DNA of 64,000 bases, taken from NCBI GenBank assembly GCA_026724425.1, contig JAIUCV010000004.1:4040001-4104000 (forward strand). Direction: 5' to 3'. The notes under the pieces are model-generated. The model saw only the letters and a program-made list of their open reading frames with translations, did not search any database and was not told where the DNA came from. Positions 46,113 through 58,190 of the stretch are shown here, piece by piece. A program made the translations under genes and the position numbers. The stretch's first letter is position 1; the number at the start of each line of letters is the position of its first letter. The stretch is from Erythrophleum ivorense. Lineage: Eukaryota; Streptophyta; Magnoliopsida; Fabales; Fabaceae.

Positions 46113-48698
46113 GTCGCATAATGCAGTGGTTTGTCGATCACCCCAAGTTTGTGACAAATCCATTTTACATTGGCGCTGGTTCATATTCAGCTCTACCTTG
46201 TGCTCCTCTTATTCACAAAGTGTATGAAGGTAAATTGTTAATTAGCCATCTTAAATACTATATATAGAGTTTTGGCCTTATTCCAATGTTTGTTTTAATT
46301 AAGTTCGACTAATTTGTCCTTCCCTTTGCAGGATATCATGAAGTTGGAGACAAGCCAGTCATGAACCTCAAGGTACAAAGTTGATGACATGAAAAAGGAT
46401 AAGATTTGGCTTTTCTAAAGTGTACAATGGATTTTAGAGAGTAAAGTGCAAGTGAATAAATATTTATGAAAAAATAAGAAAGTAATGATTTACAAATCCA
46501 TAAATTGTTATTACGTTGTTTATACTTTACAAAAATTTAAACCCATGATTTTGTCATTAACGTTTAACGGTGATCCACTATATACTTTTCTCTCAAAAGT
46601 ACACCCCGCAGTTTGGAGGATTTTTTTTTTTAAAATCTGAAAAGCTATCATATTCTGTAGATAGTATTTTGACTATTAATATTATTACCAAATCTATATT
46701 AAAATTAGGGTTACCTGCTCGCAAGCCCCATGATTGATACATTTGTAGACGTTAACAACCGAGTTGAATACGCACACAGGATGGCTCTTGTGTCAAATGA
46801 ACTCTACAAGGTTATTCCATTCGATCATCATCTGCTAATTTTGCATTAATTTGAAATTTGCAATATCTATATTTTTTTCAAGAAATCAACAGATTTTATT
46901 ATAGTCTTCTTTCCTTATGTCTTTGACCATGTTTCGATATATCTAAAAGCTTAAAAACATCTCTGTAGTCAATGAAAGCAAACTGTAATGGTGATTATAT
47001 CAATATCGATCCAAGGAACACAAAGTGTGTCTCAGACTATGATGCTTATACTGAGGTTAGTATTACAGCATCTACATCTTTAGCAGTCTGTAGTTTTAAT
47101 GTTAAAACCGTATATAATAATGAAAGTTTTGCATAGAAAAGAAAGTTACTGAGGAATCCATTGATGATTCATAGTTGATTCGATATATAAGGAAGGGAAA
47201 TATATTGGAAGCCGTTTGTGTAAATGAAAATCCAGGAATTCTCTTAGAAGGCTTTGAAACAATTGTCCAATCAACACAAGATAGGTCAAACTCTTGGTGT
47301 CGTGTAAGTAGAATCTCTCTCTCTCTCTCTCTCTCTCTCACTCACTCACACACACACACACACACTCTCAGACGCAGACACATACACACAGACACACACA
47401 ATGTTTGAGTTTGGATTACACTTTACCACTAATAGTTGTTGATGGGAGATTGTTTTCTAATGATTTTTAGGACCAATATTATAGGTACGTTGACCAATGG
47501 GCAAATGATAGGGATGTTAGAAATGCTCTTCATGTTAAAGGGGTATTATTCTATATAAGTATTAGCTTAAGATTGTTTTGTTGAAAAAAATGTATTTGGA
47601 AAAAATTAGATAAAATAATTTCCCCATAAGAATTTTTTTTTAATAAATTTTTTGTTTAAAAAGTTATCTTGGTTTTATTACATGGAATAAAAGTTGGTGA
47701 TGCAATGGTAGGTGAAAGTGGTGAAGACGGTGTTTGTAGTGATTGCAATAATTAGTAGATCAAATCATGTATTTGTTCTTGATTTATATTCAACTCACAA
47801 CTCAATTTGTTGTCAAAATATATATTTGGGTTCATGCTTGGTTGAAAAAGAAATGTTCAGCTTGAATTTGAGCTCAAGTAAGACCTATTGAAACATTTTA
47901 TTTGGGCTTAAATTTGTACAAATAGAAGCTTTTAGGTCAGAGCTTGGCCCAAGCTTTAACACGCTTGCTTTTAGTATTCATATTGAGATGAAAGCAAATG
48001 TTTGGGTCTAAACCCAGCTTCTTTTAGACACGTTTTTTTTTTGGGTAGAACTCAACATTACTTGCCCAAGCCTATTATCAAAATTTCCATTTTAGCTCTA
48101 ATAAAATGTTAGGAGGGAATATTAGGGGTGAACAAACTCTAGATTGAGCCAAGCATTGACCTAGTTTAGGCTTGGTAGCTCGGGCTAGTCAGGTCAAATA
48201 TATATAGATATATATATATATATATATTTGGTTAATGACCATTTAAAAAAATAAACTTTTTATGTAAGTTTATATAAAATTATATTTTGTCCTTAAAAAT
48301 TAATATCATCAAGCTAGTTTTGCCAATTTGGACAACAAGGCCAACATGGTCTTGTGGCTCGGCTTGGCCTTGAATTTTTTGGGCTCAATCCAACTTGACC
48401 CAATGTGGTTGGGCAAGACCGGATCATATGCACTCCTATTACATATGATGCGAAGTCTAGCTTGATTTTGAAATTCCTATGTAGGCCTATCTTGGTTTTT
48501 ATAATTTTTATTCTTACTTATATATATATATATATGTTAGTATTCTGAAATTAATTTGTGCGATACTATTCAAAATTAGGGAACTAAAGGGGAGGTTTTA
48601 AGATGCAACAAGAGTGTAGCACACTCGAACAATCTTCACAGTGTCTTTAGTTATCATCAGAGTCTCATTAACAGTAACCTTCGAGCTCTTATTTATTG
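46113..48698 (+). pseudogene. Serine carboxypeptidase-like (SCPL, peptidase S10) gene fragment, 7 internal exons
   Basis: Exons at 46113-46229, 46332-46372, 46709-46810, 46969-47055, 47175-47303, 47471-47542 and 48580-48698 join in frame without a stop, with GT-AG borders, giving about 222 residues. Recognisable pieces are DHPKFVTNPFYIGAGSYSAL (around the nucleophile serine), GYLLASPMID, YAHRMALVSNELY, INIDPRNTKCVSDYDAY, QWANDRDVRNALHV and YHQSLINSNLRALIY. It belongs to the SCPL type I clade, which includes many acyltransferases. The residue before the catalytic Ser is Gly instead of the usual Asp, and the following Gly is Ala. Signal peptide, oxyanion-hole exon and the exons with the catalytic Asp and His were not found, so it is probably a truncated pseudogene. 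Confidence 0.85.
47311..47400. repeat. (CT)n(CA)n compound microsatellite in SCPL intron
   Basis: About 14 CT units, then CA-rich sequence. It lies 8 bp after the splice donor of the fifth SCPL exon. Confidence 0.9.
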
Positions 48699-48897
48699 GT
48701 AACTTTTCATTCAAACTTTCTCTTTAGTTTCTTGATCATATTCAAGTTTTTTCCTTATTTTTTTTATTCTATATAAATTAAGGATCTAATGGTAACTTGA
48801 TTATGGCTCCCTATACTTATATTTTAGGAAGAAAAGTGGGACAATTGGAAAAAGTATTTTTCCTAGTCTCAAAATTTTGAATTAGTTTCAATTTTGT

Positions 48898-48937
<40 letters not shown>

Positions 48938-49960
48938 ATATGAATTATTATTAGGTTCACTTTTGTCATTTTATATATATAATGAGAATGAGGAAGAAAG
49001 TATTGGGTCATTGTCATTGGCACATTTTTTTGGTAATAGGCCAAGGTTAAAAATTCAAAGACCTTTTTCTTCAGTAGCGGAATATCAAGTGGGTAATAAA
49101 AAAGCATCAATTTTTTTAGAAAATAATAAAAGGAAGCTTTATTAAAGTTAATACTTGGTAGCTTTCTATTATACATTAGAGTCCAACTTCTGAGTGGTGT
49201 ATGTATTTGGTTGGTGGAGGTGGCATTTGTTTGTTAGCCAACAAGATGAGGGCACATAGGTGGAGTTATTTAGATGACATGGATGCGATATGAAAATTTA
49301 TTTTTGTTACTAATTGAAGTGAAGTTGGGAAGTTAGGAAAACATTAAAACATTTAAGAAAGTTGTAGAATGAAATTGACAAAAAAAAAAGACGAAATTAA
49401 ACTTGATATAAAAAATCAGTGACAAATTTTATTATAATAATTCTGATTGAAAGTTAAATAATGAGATAGATCAAATAAATAAGACATATTTATAAGTTTC
49501 TTAATTTATAAGTTTCTTAATGAGTCTTGTAAGTTTAGAAATTTTGAGATACATGTGGTGGTGATGAGTGTTACTAAATATTAAGTAATTAATGATGGAG
49601 AATGAGTAAGGTAGAGAAGTGTCATCTGAAGAGAAATATCTCCTTGATTGCAGCTCTAAGAAGATCAAGAGCTTAGATTAATCTTTTGATCCCAATAAGG
49701 CCATATGCAAATATGATGGGATCGTTTGCTATGATAATCGTTTGCTGCAAGAGGAGATTGGTCCAAGGAAAAGTTATAAGCACTTGTTAATAGGTTCATC
49801 TGGTGCTAGGAGCCATAATAATAATGACCTAGGTGAATATTCTGATGATTCATGGGAAATAAACAAAGATGATGATTTGATTAGTGATGATAGTGCCAAG
49901 AAGATGGATGATGAGGTTAGTGTTGATTTCTAAACCATTGATTCTTAGGAAGGTTATGAA
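48699..49960. other. Non-coding region after the SCPL fragment
   Basis: No 3' SCPL exon (YSGDHD- or GHTAPE-like) was recognised. It has an AC microsatellite (48898-48930). The frame at 49742-49933 is rich in Asp/Ser and may belong to the transposon debris that follows, but I cannot assign it. Confidence 0.45.
48898..48930. repeat. (CA)n microsatellite
   Basis: About 15 CA units followed by a short TA run. Confidence 0.9.
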
Positions 49961-49969
49961 TGTGATGCT

Positions 49970-51300
49970 CACTGAATAATGATACCGCAAGTGTACGGGT
50001 CGTAGACGTAGTACGTGATGAATCAAGGTCGTTCCCTCAGAGAATTAGTACAATTGGCGATTAGGCATTAGAATCCTCATATTCATTTTAGTTAAACAAT
50101 CAATTCGCAATTGGGTTTTATGAAAATTACCTTAAATGTAGTTGAAGTAATAAATGATGGTTGTATTTGAAAGCATGCAATTAAAAACACCCTAGGAATT
50201 TTAATCCCCTTTATTTTCAATGTCAATCGTTCCCCTTTCAATTAAACGGCTTAATGCAAGTTTTAGAGTCAAGGTCTAATTAGATGCAATTGTCTTTCGA
50301 TCTAATTAAACCTTTATATCCACTCACTCTTGATGTCTCAAGGAGTTATTAATACTTAATTAAGTGCAGACCTTATCTCGACCACTTAGGGCCTTTGAGT
50401 ATATATCTATCTCAAGTGCAAATTAAATTATATCTAATCCTAAATTGTTTAACCAATGGTCTATAAGCAATTTCCTTCTTTCAAAGGTTAATTACCCAAT
50501 TCACAATCAAACTAAAGGAGGCCAAACAATAGAATAAACTATAATTCAGATTAAACACTAAAATTCTCAATAATCCGCATAACCAACAAGGGAAACAATC
50601 TCCAAAGACTAAAGGTTCATAAAATCCCTAAGAGTTACAAAATCTAGCTGCTCATGGCTTGAATTCCACAGAAAAATTTAGCAAACATATTAACTATCAT
50701 CAACTAGAAGGGAAGATGGAGTAGAAACACCTAATTGGAAGGATAATTGATAGAATTGATGGATCCCCGATCAAATTGAAGCTCCTCCAACACCCTTTAT
50801 GCGTTTTCTTCTTCTCCTAGTCGGCTAGATCGTTCTCCCTCTGCTGAATGATGCAAACCCTAGCTTCTTTCCGTCCATTTTAGCTTGCTAATCTAAACTG
50901 TGCGTTTCAGGGTCCGATTTCGCTATGGCGAGGAGTACTTCTCGCTATAGCGAAAGCTCATAAGTTCCCAGATTTCTGCTATTCTCGCTACTGCTGCGCT
51001 ATGGCGAGCTTCTCCCTAGAATTTGTATGCCTCGTGACTTCACTGTGGCGAAGTACCTCACTCACTATAGCGAAAGTGCATCCTCGCCATAGCGAGTTGA
51101 GTACTAGCTGTAGTGAGGGGACTCGTTCCACTTGTACTTTATCACTTCTTAGCTTCCCTCTCTTTTCTCAATTCTTTCTTCCTTATTTTATTTTTCCTGA
51201 AATTGAAATCAATCATGAAGTGAGACTCAAACTGATAAAGATATTACAATAAAACACTTTCTTTATTTTGTTTGATTGAATCATTTTTAACCCTATTAAT
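49970..51300. repeat. Unclassified LTR-like repeat
   Basis: Starts near TGATACCGCAAGTGTACGGG (49979), a sequence type I associate with plant LTR-type repeats. It continues without coding potential through the palindrome array at 50919-51117 to about 51290. Transposon ORF1-like sequence lies on its right side and possibly on its left, so it may be an insertion into that element. Ends and duplications were not determined. Confidence 0.4.
50919..51117. repeat. Array of short palindromes, TCGCTATAGCGA type
   Basis: At least seven variants lie in 200 bp: TTCGCTATGGCGA (50919), CTCGCTATAGCGA (50941), GCGCTATGGCGAG (50996), CTTCACTGTGGCGAAG (51038), CTCACTATAGCGA (51061), CTCGCCATAGCGAG (51083) and AGCTGTAGTGAG (51106). 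Several are separated by 'agtac' words. Each is a near-palindrome with a CTCGC/GCGAG arm. Confidence 0.75.
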
Positions 51301-51374
51301 CAAGAAGAAAGTACTTTGCCTCCCTAATTTAATCTCAAATATATTCCTTTTTTCATCCCAAATTAGAATTCCTT

Positions 51375-52060
51375 TTTTCATCATTGAATTGTGGAAAATT
51401 TGGCTATTATGTTAAGGGGTGTCTAACAAGGTCCTTGCAAGATCTTTCAAGTGAAGGCGTTGAGCCTAAGGAAAGGGTCCGATGAACCACCATGGAGATT
51501 CCTCTGGTTTGGTGGTAATTCATTGTCCTTGGAGGATCATGCAAAAATTAAGGTGATCTTAAAATGTTAAAGATTCTGTGAATGAGAATAAAGGAACAAA
51601 ATCCTTGAGCTCACGTTTTAGGATTCTAACGCATGTTTAGGAAGATGTTTTGGAGGAAGTTCAAGGTATTGATAAGGATTATATTTGAGCTTATCATTTG
51701 AATGAGGCTTCAAATCTTAATATTCCAAAACGTCACATGCATGGTCCTGTTATTGACAAAGTCTTGGTTGACTCAACTCACAATGCTTCTCCATGTGTTA
51801 CATCTTGGAGAGCTAGGCTTAGAACCACTAATGTTCAGAATATGAGCTGACTTGTCTCTAAAGCTTTTGTTTAGGACCTATTCTCAGGGCAAGGAGAATA
51901 ACTTGGTCATTTCTAACTTGGGACATCCTATTAATAGCCCATCTAAACCACATCTTCATTGACCTTCTCTTGAAGCCTACCCCAGGTTCTTTCTTTGTAG
52001 TATGGTATAGCTTATGACATTGCTTCCAAATGAGAATTAGGAAGAAGAATTTAGAGAAGA
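51375..52060 (+). pseudogene. Transposon ORF1/gag-like remnant with broken zinc knuckle
   Basis: Near 51385 the plus strand reads NCGKFGYYVKGC, the second half of a CCHC knuckle whose histidine is replaced by tyrosine. Degenerate sequence follows, with VEPKERV and further frames containing many stops. It could be the ORF1 of a LINE or a gag; I cannot decide. Confidence 0.4.
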
Positions 52061-52089
52061 AGTTATCTAAAGCTCAGTCACAATGATAC

Positions 52090-53870
52090 TAAGCAAAGGA
52101 ATATTTCTTTCAATATATACACCAAGTCAGTTACAATGCCACCTCTGGTTTAGTGACAAGTGGCAGAAATGTGACAAACAAATAAAAAAATACATTATAA
52201 CATAAAAAGTAGCATTTGCAGAGATTAAACAACAAGGCAACAAATGAGAGGGTACTAAACATACTCTGAGTTTGTCTCTCAATAGCCAAAATTTGGAGTG
52301 TGATAAAGGTTTAGTTAGGTAATTTGCTACTTGTTCAAAAGACAGAACATACTAAATAGTTAACTATTTGCCTAAAACTTTGTGACGGATATAGTGTACA
52401 TCTATCTCTAAAAGTTTTATCCTAGTATGAAACATAGAATTGGAAGCAAGAGCAGTGGCACTTATATTGTCACACTAGATAACTAGAATTTGTTTGGGCT
52501 GAACATTGATTTCTTGGAACAATGATTGTATCCAAGCTAGTTTAGTTGCCAAAGAAGTGAAGGACTTATACTCAGCTTCAGTGCTAGACTTGGCTATGAC
52601 TTTATTTCTTTGAGAGCCAAGAAATTAATGTATCACCAAGAAAAACACAATATCCAACCACTGATCTTCTGTCATTAGGACAAGTGGCCCAATTAGCATT
52701 AGCAAAGCTAGAGAGAAAAAAGCATTTTGGAACATTTAATATGTAAACCATAGTCTAAGTTTTCTTTAAGATACTAAAACACCATCTTTACTACTTGCCA
52801 ATGCACATTCATTGAAACACTTAGAAATTGACTAAATTTGTTTACTGCAAAGCATATATCTGGCCTTATGTTGGTTAGATATTGCAATGCCCTAATAGCA
52901 CTCTTATAAGATGAGGGATCATGTGGCAACTATCTATCTTTGATTGAGAAATGCTTGCCTATTATCATAGGAGTTGGACAAGAACTTGCATAAGTTATTT
53001 TAAATCATTTAAGCAAGTCAGTGATATATTTTTCTTGACTTCCATATAGTCCAATCTCATCACAATAGGCCTTGATCCCTAAGAAGTATTGTAAGTCACC
53101 AAGATCCTTCAATGTAAATAGAGTATTTAGTTTTTAAATAAAAGCCTTAGATTAGAAGGACTATTCCTGATGACTATCAAATCATCAACATAAATTAAGA
53201 CAAAGACAACATAAGTCTTATTTTTGAAGAAGCAAAAAGAAATACCATACTATGAATTATGAAAACCCCAGCTAAGTAAAGTATCTCTAAGCCTCTCATG
53301 CCAGGCTTTTGAGGCCTATTTCAAACCATAAATAGCCTTGGTTAGCTTGCAAATATGAGATAGTTTAGTTGCATCCTTGAATCCTTCAGGTTGAACCATG
53401 TAGACAAACTCATGAAGGAGTCCATTTAGAAAAGCATTTTTGACATCTAATTGTCTAATTTCCCAATCAAATGAATTTGCAAGAGTAATTATTATTCTTA
53501 CTATGGAGGTCTTTATAATAGGACTAAAAGTTTGACCATAATCCATTCTTAGATGTTGTTGGAACCCTTTTACAATAAGCCTTGCCTTATGTCTTTGGAT
53601 GGAGCCATTTGCATTATGTTTCAGTATAAATACCCATTTACAATCTACTAAGTTCTCTTGACATGTAAGAGTAACAAGAATCTAAGTGCCATTCTTGACC
53701 AAGGTATTGAATTTTGATTCCATTGCTTGCCTCCACTTAGGTGACTTGAGTGCTTCTATTACACTGGTAGGTTCAAGAATTTCACTGTTAATGCTGTATT
53801 GTAAGCAACATAAGTGAATGAGACTCTTGGTTTGTACATTCCACTTTTGCTCCCAATAATCATTGAATGT
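52090..53870 (-). pseudogene. Ty1/copia pol fragment: RT and RNase H
   Basis: Read from about 53870 downward on the minus strand it gives KSPKWRQAMESKF, CKWVFILKHNANGSIQRHKA, MDYGQTFSPIIKTSIVRIII, RQLDVKNAFLNGLLHEFVYM and the catalytic YVDDLIV (near 53180). RNase H follows with AKSSTEAEYKSF (near 52580) and VIWCDNISATALA. Stops and shifts interrupt it. Only 53316-53546 remains open for a useful length. Gag, protease and integrase core were not seen upstream, so the 5' part is lost. Confidence 0.85.
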
Positions 53871-54261
53871 CCTTAGTTAGTTATATTAAGCATCTGCTCA
53901 CTTTCTTTATTTTGGTTGCTACCTTGAACTTGAGAATTATTGGTATAAGGTGATGAACATTGCTCTACCACTTAATCAATTTCTTAAATGTGTAAGGAAC
54001 TGAGAGTGTTAGAGGAGACCTCTACTATAGGTTTTGATATTGAAATACTATTTGTAGTAGCAGAAGGAAGAAATGAGCTATAATTTAGGTTTGATAAATG
54101 TTTAACAACAAAAGATGAGCTTGATTTGCAACTACATAACATTTTTTGTAATAGAAGGCTATAAGTTGAAAAATTCAGTAGGATGAACTTCTTCTTGTGA
54201 TGAGGCTTTAGTGTTTAGGAACCCTGAAGTAAAAGGAAAGTCATCATCTTTAAATACTATG

Positions 54262-54453
54262 TGTTAGCATAATCATAGGATCTTTAAATGTCGATATTAT
54301 AATCTGATTTGTTAGCACAATCATAGGGATAGGATAATTACCATAATCATAGGGATAGGATTTGATTACATAGTCATTAATGAAGGCTCTCCTCTCTTGT
54401 ATATATATTCCTCTGAATGAATGTATATAAGATTCAATTCATATTTCTCTACA
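54262..54453 (+). repeat. 5' LTR of a copia element, followed by a primer-binding site
   Basis: Ends TTTCTCTACA directly before TGGTATCAGTGCATT (54454), an initiator-Met primer site. Two candidate starts exist, TGTTAGCATAATCATAGG at 54262 and TGTTAGCACAATCATAGG at 54310, because the 'aatcatagg' block is repeated about three times inside. Confidence 0.65.
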
Positions 54454-54949
54454 TGGTATCAGTGCATTAGGTTATGTAGAATTGAGCTCTGTTTCTTTTA
54501 TTTGTTGCTGCTCCTATGCGTTTGAAAGTCGGGCTCTTAAGGCTGTTGTTCTCAACATTTTCGTAGACGACACCTCTCACTCAGGCAAGATTAGCAGGCT
54601 TCGATTGGTGTTTCCCTAGAGAATCGCTATCGTCTGACTAGTGCGTGAGGCTCATGCGTTGTCTCCAGTTTCATCGTCTGTCCACACGCTGGCGCGTGGG
54701 ATCACTTGAGAAGGTCATCTCGACCCTGATCTTCTCTTATCGCATCGACTCATCATTTTCAACACTTTTTGGTTGGTTTCTAGGTCTGTGTGTGTTTTTC
54801 AAAAGTGGGTTCATTCATTTAGTCCTTTTGCGTCTATTTTATTGTTCTCTGCTTGCCCTTTGCTAATCAGTGGTCCCTGGTGTGACTATTGGTGGTTGTT
54901 TATTGCTGATTTATGTCTCTGATCTAATCTGGTTGTGTGTTATCTCATA

Positions 54950-56335
54950 ATGATTGAAACTAAGTCTACAGTTGCCTCTAAAGTTGTTCCAGTTGTGGCT
55001 AAAATTATTGATCACAAATTAAATTGGACAAAATTTCTGAATTGGAGTAAGACAATTCGCATCTATTTGTGAAGTATTGAAAAAGAAGACCATTTGACGA
55101 AGGCTCCTCCAACAGATAATTCTTGTCAGGCTTGGTTGCGAGATGATGCATGATTGTTCTTGCAGATTCACAACTCTATTGAAAGTGAGATTATTAGTTC
55201 TGTTAATCACTGCGAATTTGTTAAAGAACTTATGGATTATCTGGAGTTCTTTATTTAAGGAAAGAGAATGTGTCTCGTATTTATGAAGTTTGCAAAGCAT
55301 TTTATCGTGCTGAAAAACAAGATCAGGCTCTTAAGGCTTACTTTATGGAGTTTAAGTGAACTTATGAAGAACTAAATATGCTACTTTCTTTCACCACTGA
55401 CTTGAAAGTTCAACGGACCCAACGAGAGCAAATGGCTATCATGAGTTTTCTTACTGGTCTTTCTCCCGAATATGAAACTGTTTGCTTGTAATTCCTATTT
55501 GGCACTCAAATCTCTGACCTTCAGGAGGTCTTCTTTAGAGTAATGCGGGATGAGAGTCTCCTGTCAAAGACATCTGTTGATCATAATAGTGCTTTAATTG
55601 GCTGGGGTCAACCCAACGGTGGTGGATCTAAGCCAGGGGAAGCTAATACTCAGGAAGCTGGTGGAATTGTGTGCTATTACTGTCATGAACCAGGCCATAC
55701 CAAACGTACTTGTCGTAAGCTTCAACATAAACAACAAAGAACTCATTCTGCGCATGTGGTGTCCTTTAGTCATGACAAGGTTACAATCTCTGCTACCAAG
55801 TATGCTAAATTTTCTAAATACCAAAAATCCCTACAATTCACTACTCCCATTATTCCTTTTATTGGTGCTCTTGCTGGGACAGGTAACACTGATACATGTC
55901 TTGTTTCTTTTTCTTCTAAATGGATAGATTCCGATGCTACTGACCACATGACAGGTAACCGTCATCTTTTCTCTAGTTATACCTCGTATGCCAACCCCTC
56001 CACTATTACCATTGTTAATGGTTCCTCCACCTGTGTTCTTGGTTCTGGCACTGTTCACCCCATTCCTTCTCTTCCATTATCATTTGTGTTGGATGTACCT
56101 GAACTTACTTTTAATCTTCTTTCCCCGAGTAAACTTACCCGTAGTTTGAATTGTTGTGTCTTACTTTTCCCTGATTATTGCTTGTTTTAGGATCTTACAT
56201 GAAAAAGATTATTGGTAGAGGTTACGAGTCTGGCGGCCATTATTTCCTTGATGATCGGACCCCTCAATCAGTTGCTTGCTCTGGCTCTTTGATTACTTTT
56301 GAGATCTATTGTCGATTAGGTCACTTGTCTTTGTC
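54950..56335 (+). pseudogene. Ty1/copia gag, protease and pre-integrase fragment
   Basis: The ATG at 54950 opens a gag with several stops and at least one frameshift (near 55250). From 55543 to 56190 a 215-codon frame is open. It carries zinc knuckle CYYCHEPGHTKRTC (CX2CX4HX4C, intact) and the protease site WIDSDATDHM, where the usual Gly of DSGA is Asp. After a stop at 56188 the GAG-pre-integrase motif RGYESGGHYFLDD and CRLGHLSLS appear (to about 56335). Integrase, RT and RNase H are absent. It is truncated, and its orientation is opposite to the copia fragment to the left. Confidence 0.85.
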
Positions 56336-56741
56336 TTAGTGTTCTAACCATTTCAGCTCATACCTCACGTTGCATATAGTTGCTGCACAACCCTACGAAT
56401 TTGTAGAGTTGCTGCACAATGCTACGAATTTGACAGATAAGACTTGGAGGCATCTATAGGAGCTGCGAGAACCTCGTACAATGCTCTATTCCTAGGTGAC
56501 TTCGAGAGACTCTGAATTGGGTTTGACAAGAGAAAACTGGTTGGGAACTAGCTGGATCAAATATGCGCTTTATATTGCTACCCAAATGGGAGACACCCTC
56601 AATCTCTTCTTCAAGGAAAATCCACATCCAAGGCTTAGTTCAAAACCAAATCAGATTTTATCAAGCAAGTAATCCCAGAAACTGCTCTTAATGAACTATG
56701 AAAATATTTTCTACAAGAAGATGATGAGCAGAATTTCAGAA
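56336..56741. other. Unassigned segment with a small tandem repeat
   Basis: No gene recognised. At 56377-56430 the phrase 'gttgctgcacaa-c-ctacgaatttg' occurs twice in a row (about 31-bp period). Confidence 0.5.
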
Positions 56742-57066
56742 TGTTAGGAAATGACTAATCCACCCTTAATGGTGGAGGTTAATGGGGGCAAAGGGAGTCA
56801 TTTTGTTTTTTCAAAAAGTTACAATTCCCTTCGTTGAGATATACTCCCCCCCCCCACGTAGAAGGTGATATACCCACGAGAAAAAACTTCCTCTAATTTT
56901 TTCCCTCTGCATATTTTCTTCCTTTTTCCTTAACCAGTGCATCTACCGTGAACTCATTAGAAGTCTGAGTGATTTTTGTATGCCGTGTGACTCTATGTAA
57001 ACTCTGATAATCATCAATCCAAGTATGTTTTCTCCTATGTTTCTTCTCTGATTTTATCATACAACA
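56742..57066 (+). repeat. Copia-type LTR with primer-binding site
   Basis: Begins TGTTAGGAAATGAC, ends ATACAACA at 57066, and is followed by TTGGTATTAGAGCCGC, an initiator-Met primer site. At 325 bp it has a typical Ty1/copia size. It probably belongs to the copia internal sequence that resumes at 62.5 kb. The 5.4 kb between is larger than a normal leader and contains foreign insertions. Confidence 0.65.
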
Positions 57067-57719
57067 TTGGTATTAGAGCCGCTTGATCCTGGGCTATATT
57101 TGTTTTCTGTCATCTTTAGCAACAGGATCATATGTTAACATATATTTTTTTATCTTCTCAATGTTAAATTTCGCTGCATGTGTTCTATTTCTTTTTCGTT
57201 TTTTTTTCATTCTTGGTATGTTCACTGTCTGCAAGATAAAGAGAGATTTGCTTTTATAAAAATATGCAAATCCTACATAGATGATATTTTTATATTATGT
57301 TTGAATGTTTTTGCCTTATTTTTTCTTTTTTTTTTTGGTTTCAAGTTTCTTCTCGGTGGAACATGAATAGGATTAAAGTTAGTTCTTTGGAGGATATATG
57401 TTATAAAACTTGAATTATAGATAATCTAAAGAACATAATTGGTGAAAAGAAACCGAGGAAACAATGAAACAACTATGGTTGAAAACGCAAACATAAATTT
57501 TACGGTTATTTTTTTTGGGTCCTTGTAAAACATAGTTTTTAGGCCAAAAGAGACCCATATACTTATAGAGAATGAAATTATGAGGAAAATGGTTTTGGAA
57601 TCACTCAAAACGGACTTCTGTAGCAAAAGTTATGAAAGAAAAAACTAAAACGAATTTGCGGGTTGCCCAACGGGTTTGAACTGGGTCAGACAGACCCGTC
57701 TAGAGGTCAAGGACGACCT

Positions 57720-57811
57720 AAACGACATGTCGTTTAGCATCCTGACCAAACGACGTCGTTTTGAAGTATTGAAGCGTGTTTAAGGACCCTCATTGAAACA
57801 ACGTGTTGTTT
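57720..57811. repeat. Three AAACRAC-GTYGTTT palindromes
   Basis: AAACGACATGTCGTTT (57720-57735), AAACGACGTCGTTT (57748-57761) and AAACAACGTGTTGTTT (57796-57811). The first two are perfect palindromes. The third has perfect 7-bp arms. Confidence 0.85.
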
Positions 57812-57832
57812 TGCATTTTATTTTTGAATATG

Positions 57833-57905
57833 GTCTAGCGGGAACTCGAACACGTGACCTCATGCATATCTCCTTCAATGAGTAACCGCTAGGCCATGTA
57901 CTCAC
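57833..57905 (-). repeat. tRNA-like (possible SINE) remnant
   Basis: On the minus strand TGGCCTAGCGGTTA resembles a tRNA A box, and about 35 bp later GTGTTCGAGTTCCC resembles a B box. No cloverleaf with an anticodon arm could be drawn, so it is not a functional tRNA. A tRNA-derived SINE head is a possibility only. Confidence 0.35.
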
Positions 57906-57995
57906 AACTGTCATTAGGACGATGTGTTTTTATTATTAAATAAAATGCAATGTTGAATTATTTAAAAATAATAAAAATAAATAAATAAATAAGAT

Positions 57996-58190
57996 ATGGG
58001 CCTTCAAACCAAGATGGTTGGGCTCAGCCCAAATATAAAATAGAGCCCAACAACATAAAAAAATTAATTAAAATAAAAAAAATAAAAAAATTAATGGGCC
58101 TTCAAAGCAAAATGGTGAAGCTCGGCCCAAGTACAAAATAGAGCCCGATTAAAAAAAATTGTTAATAAATGTTTGGGTCGAGGGAGTTAG
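57996..58190. repeat. 98-bp tandem duplication
   Basis: 'atgggccttcaaa-caa-atgg' and 'aaaatagagccc' recur at 57996 and 58094 with the same spacing. The copies are separated by A-rich sequence. Confidence 0.8.

Noticed and set aside
57833..57905. Functional tRNA gene on the minus strand
   Set aside because: A- and B-box-like words are present, but no anticodon stem or acceptor pairing could be found.
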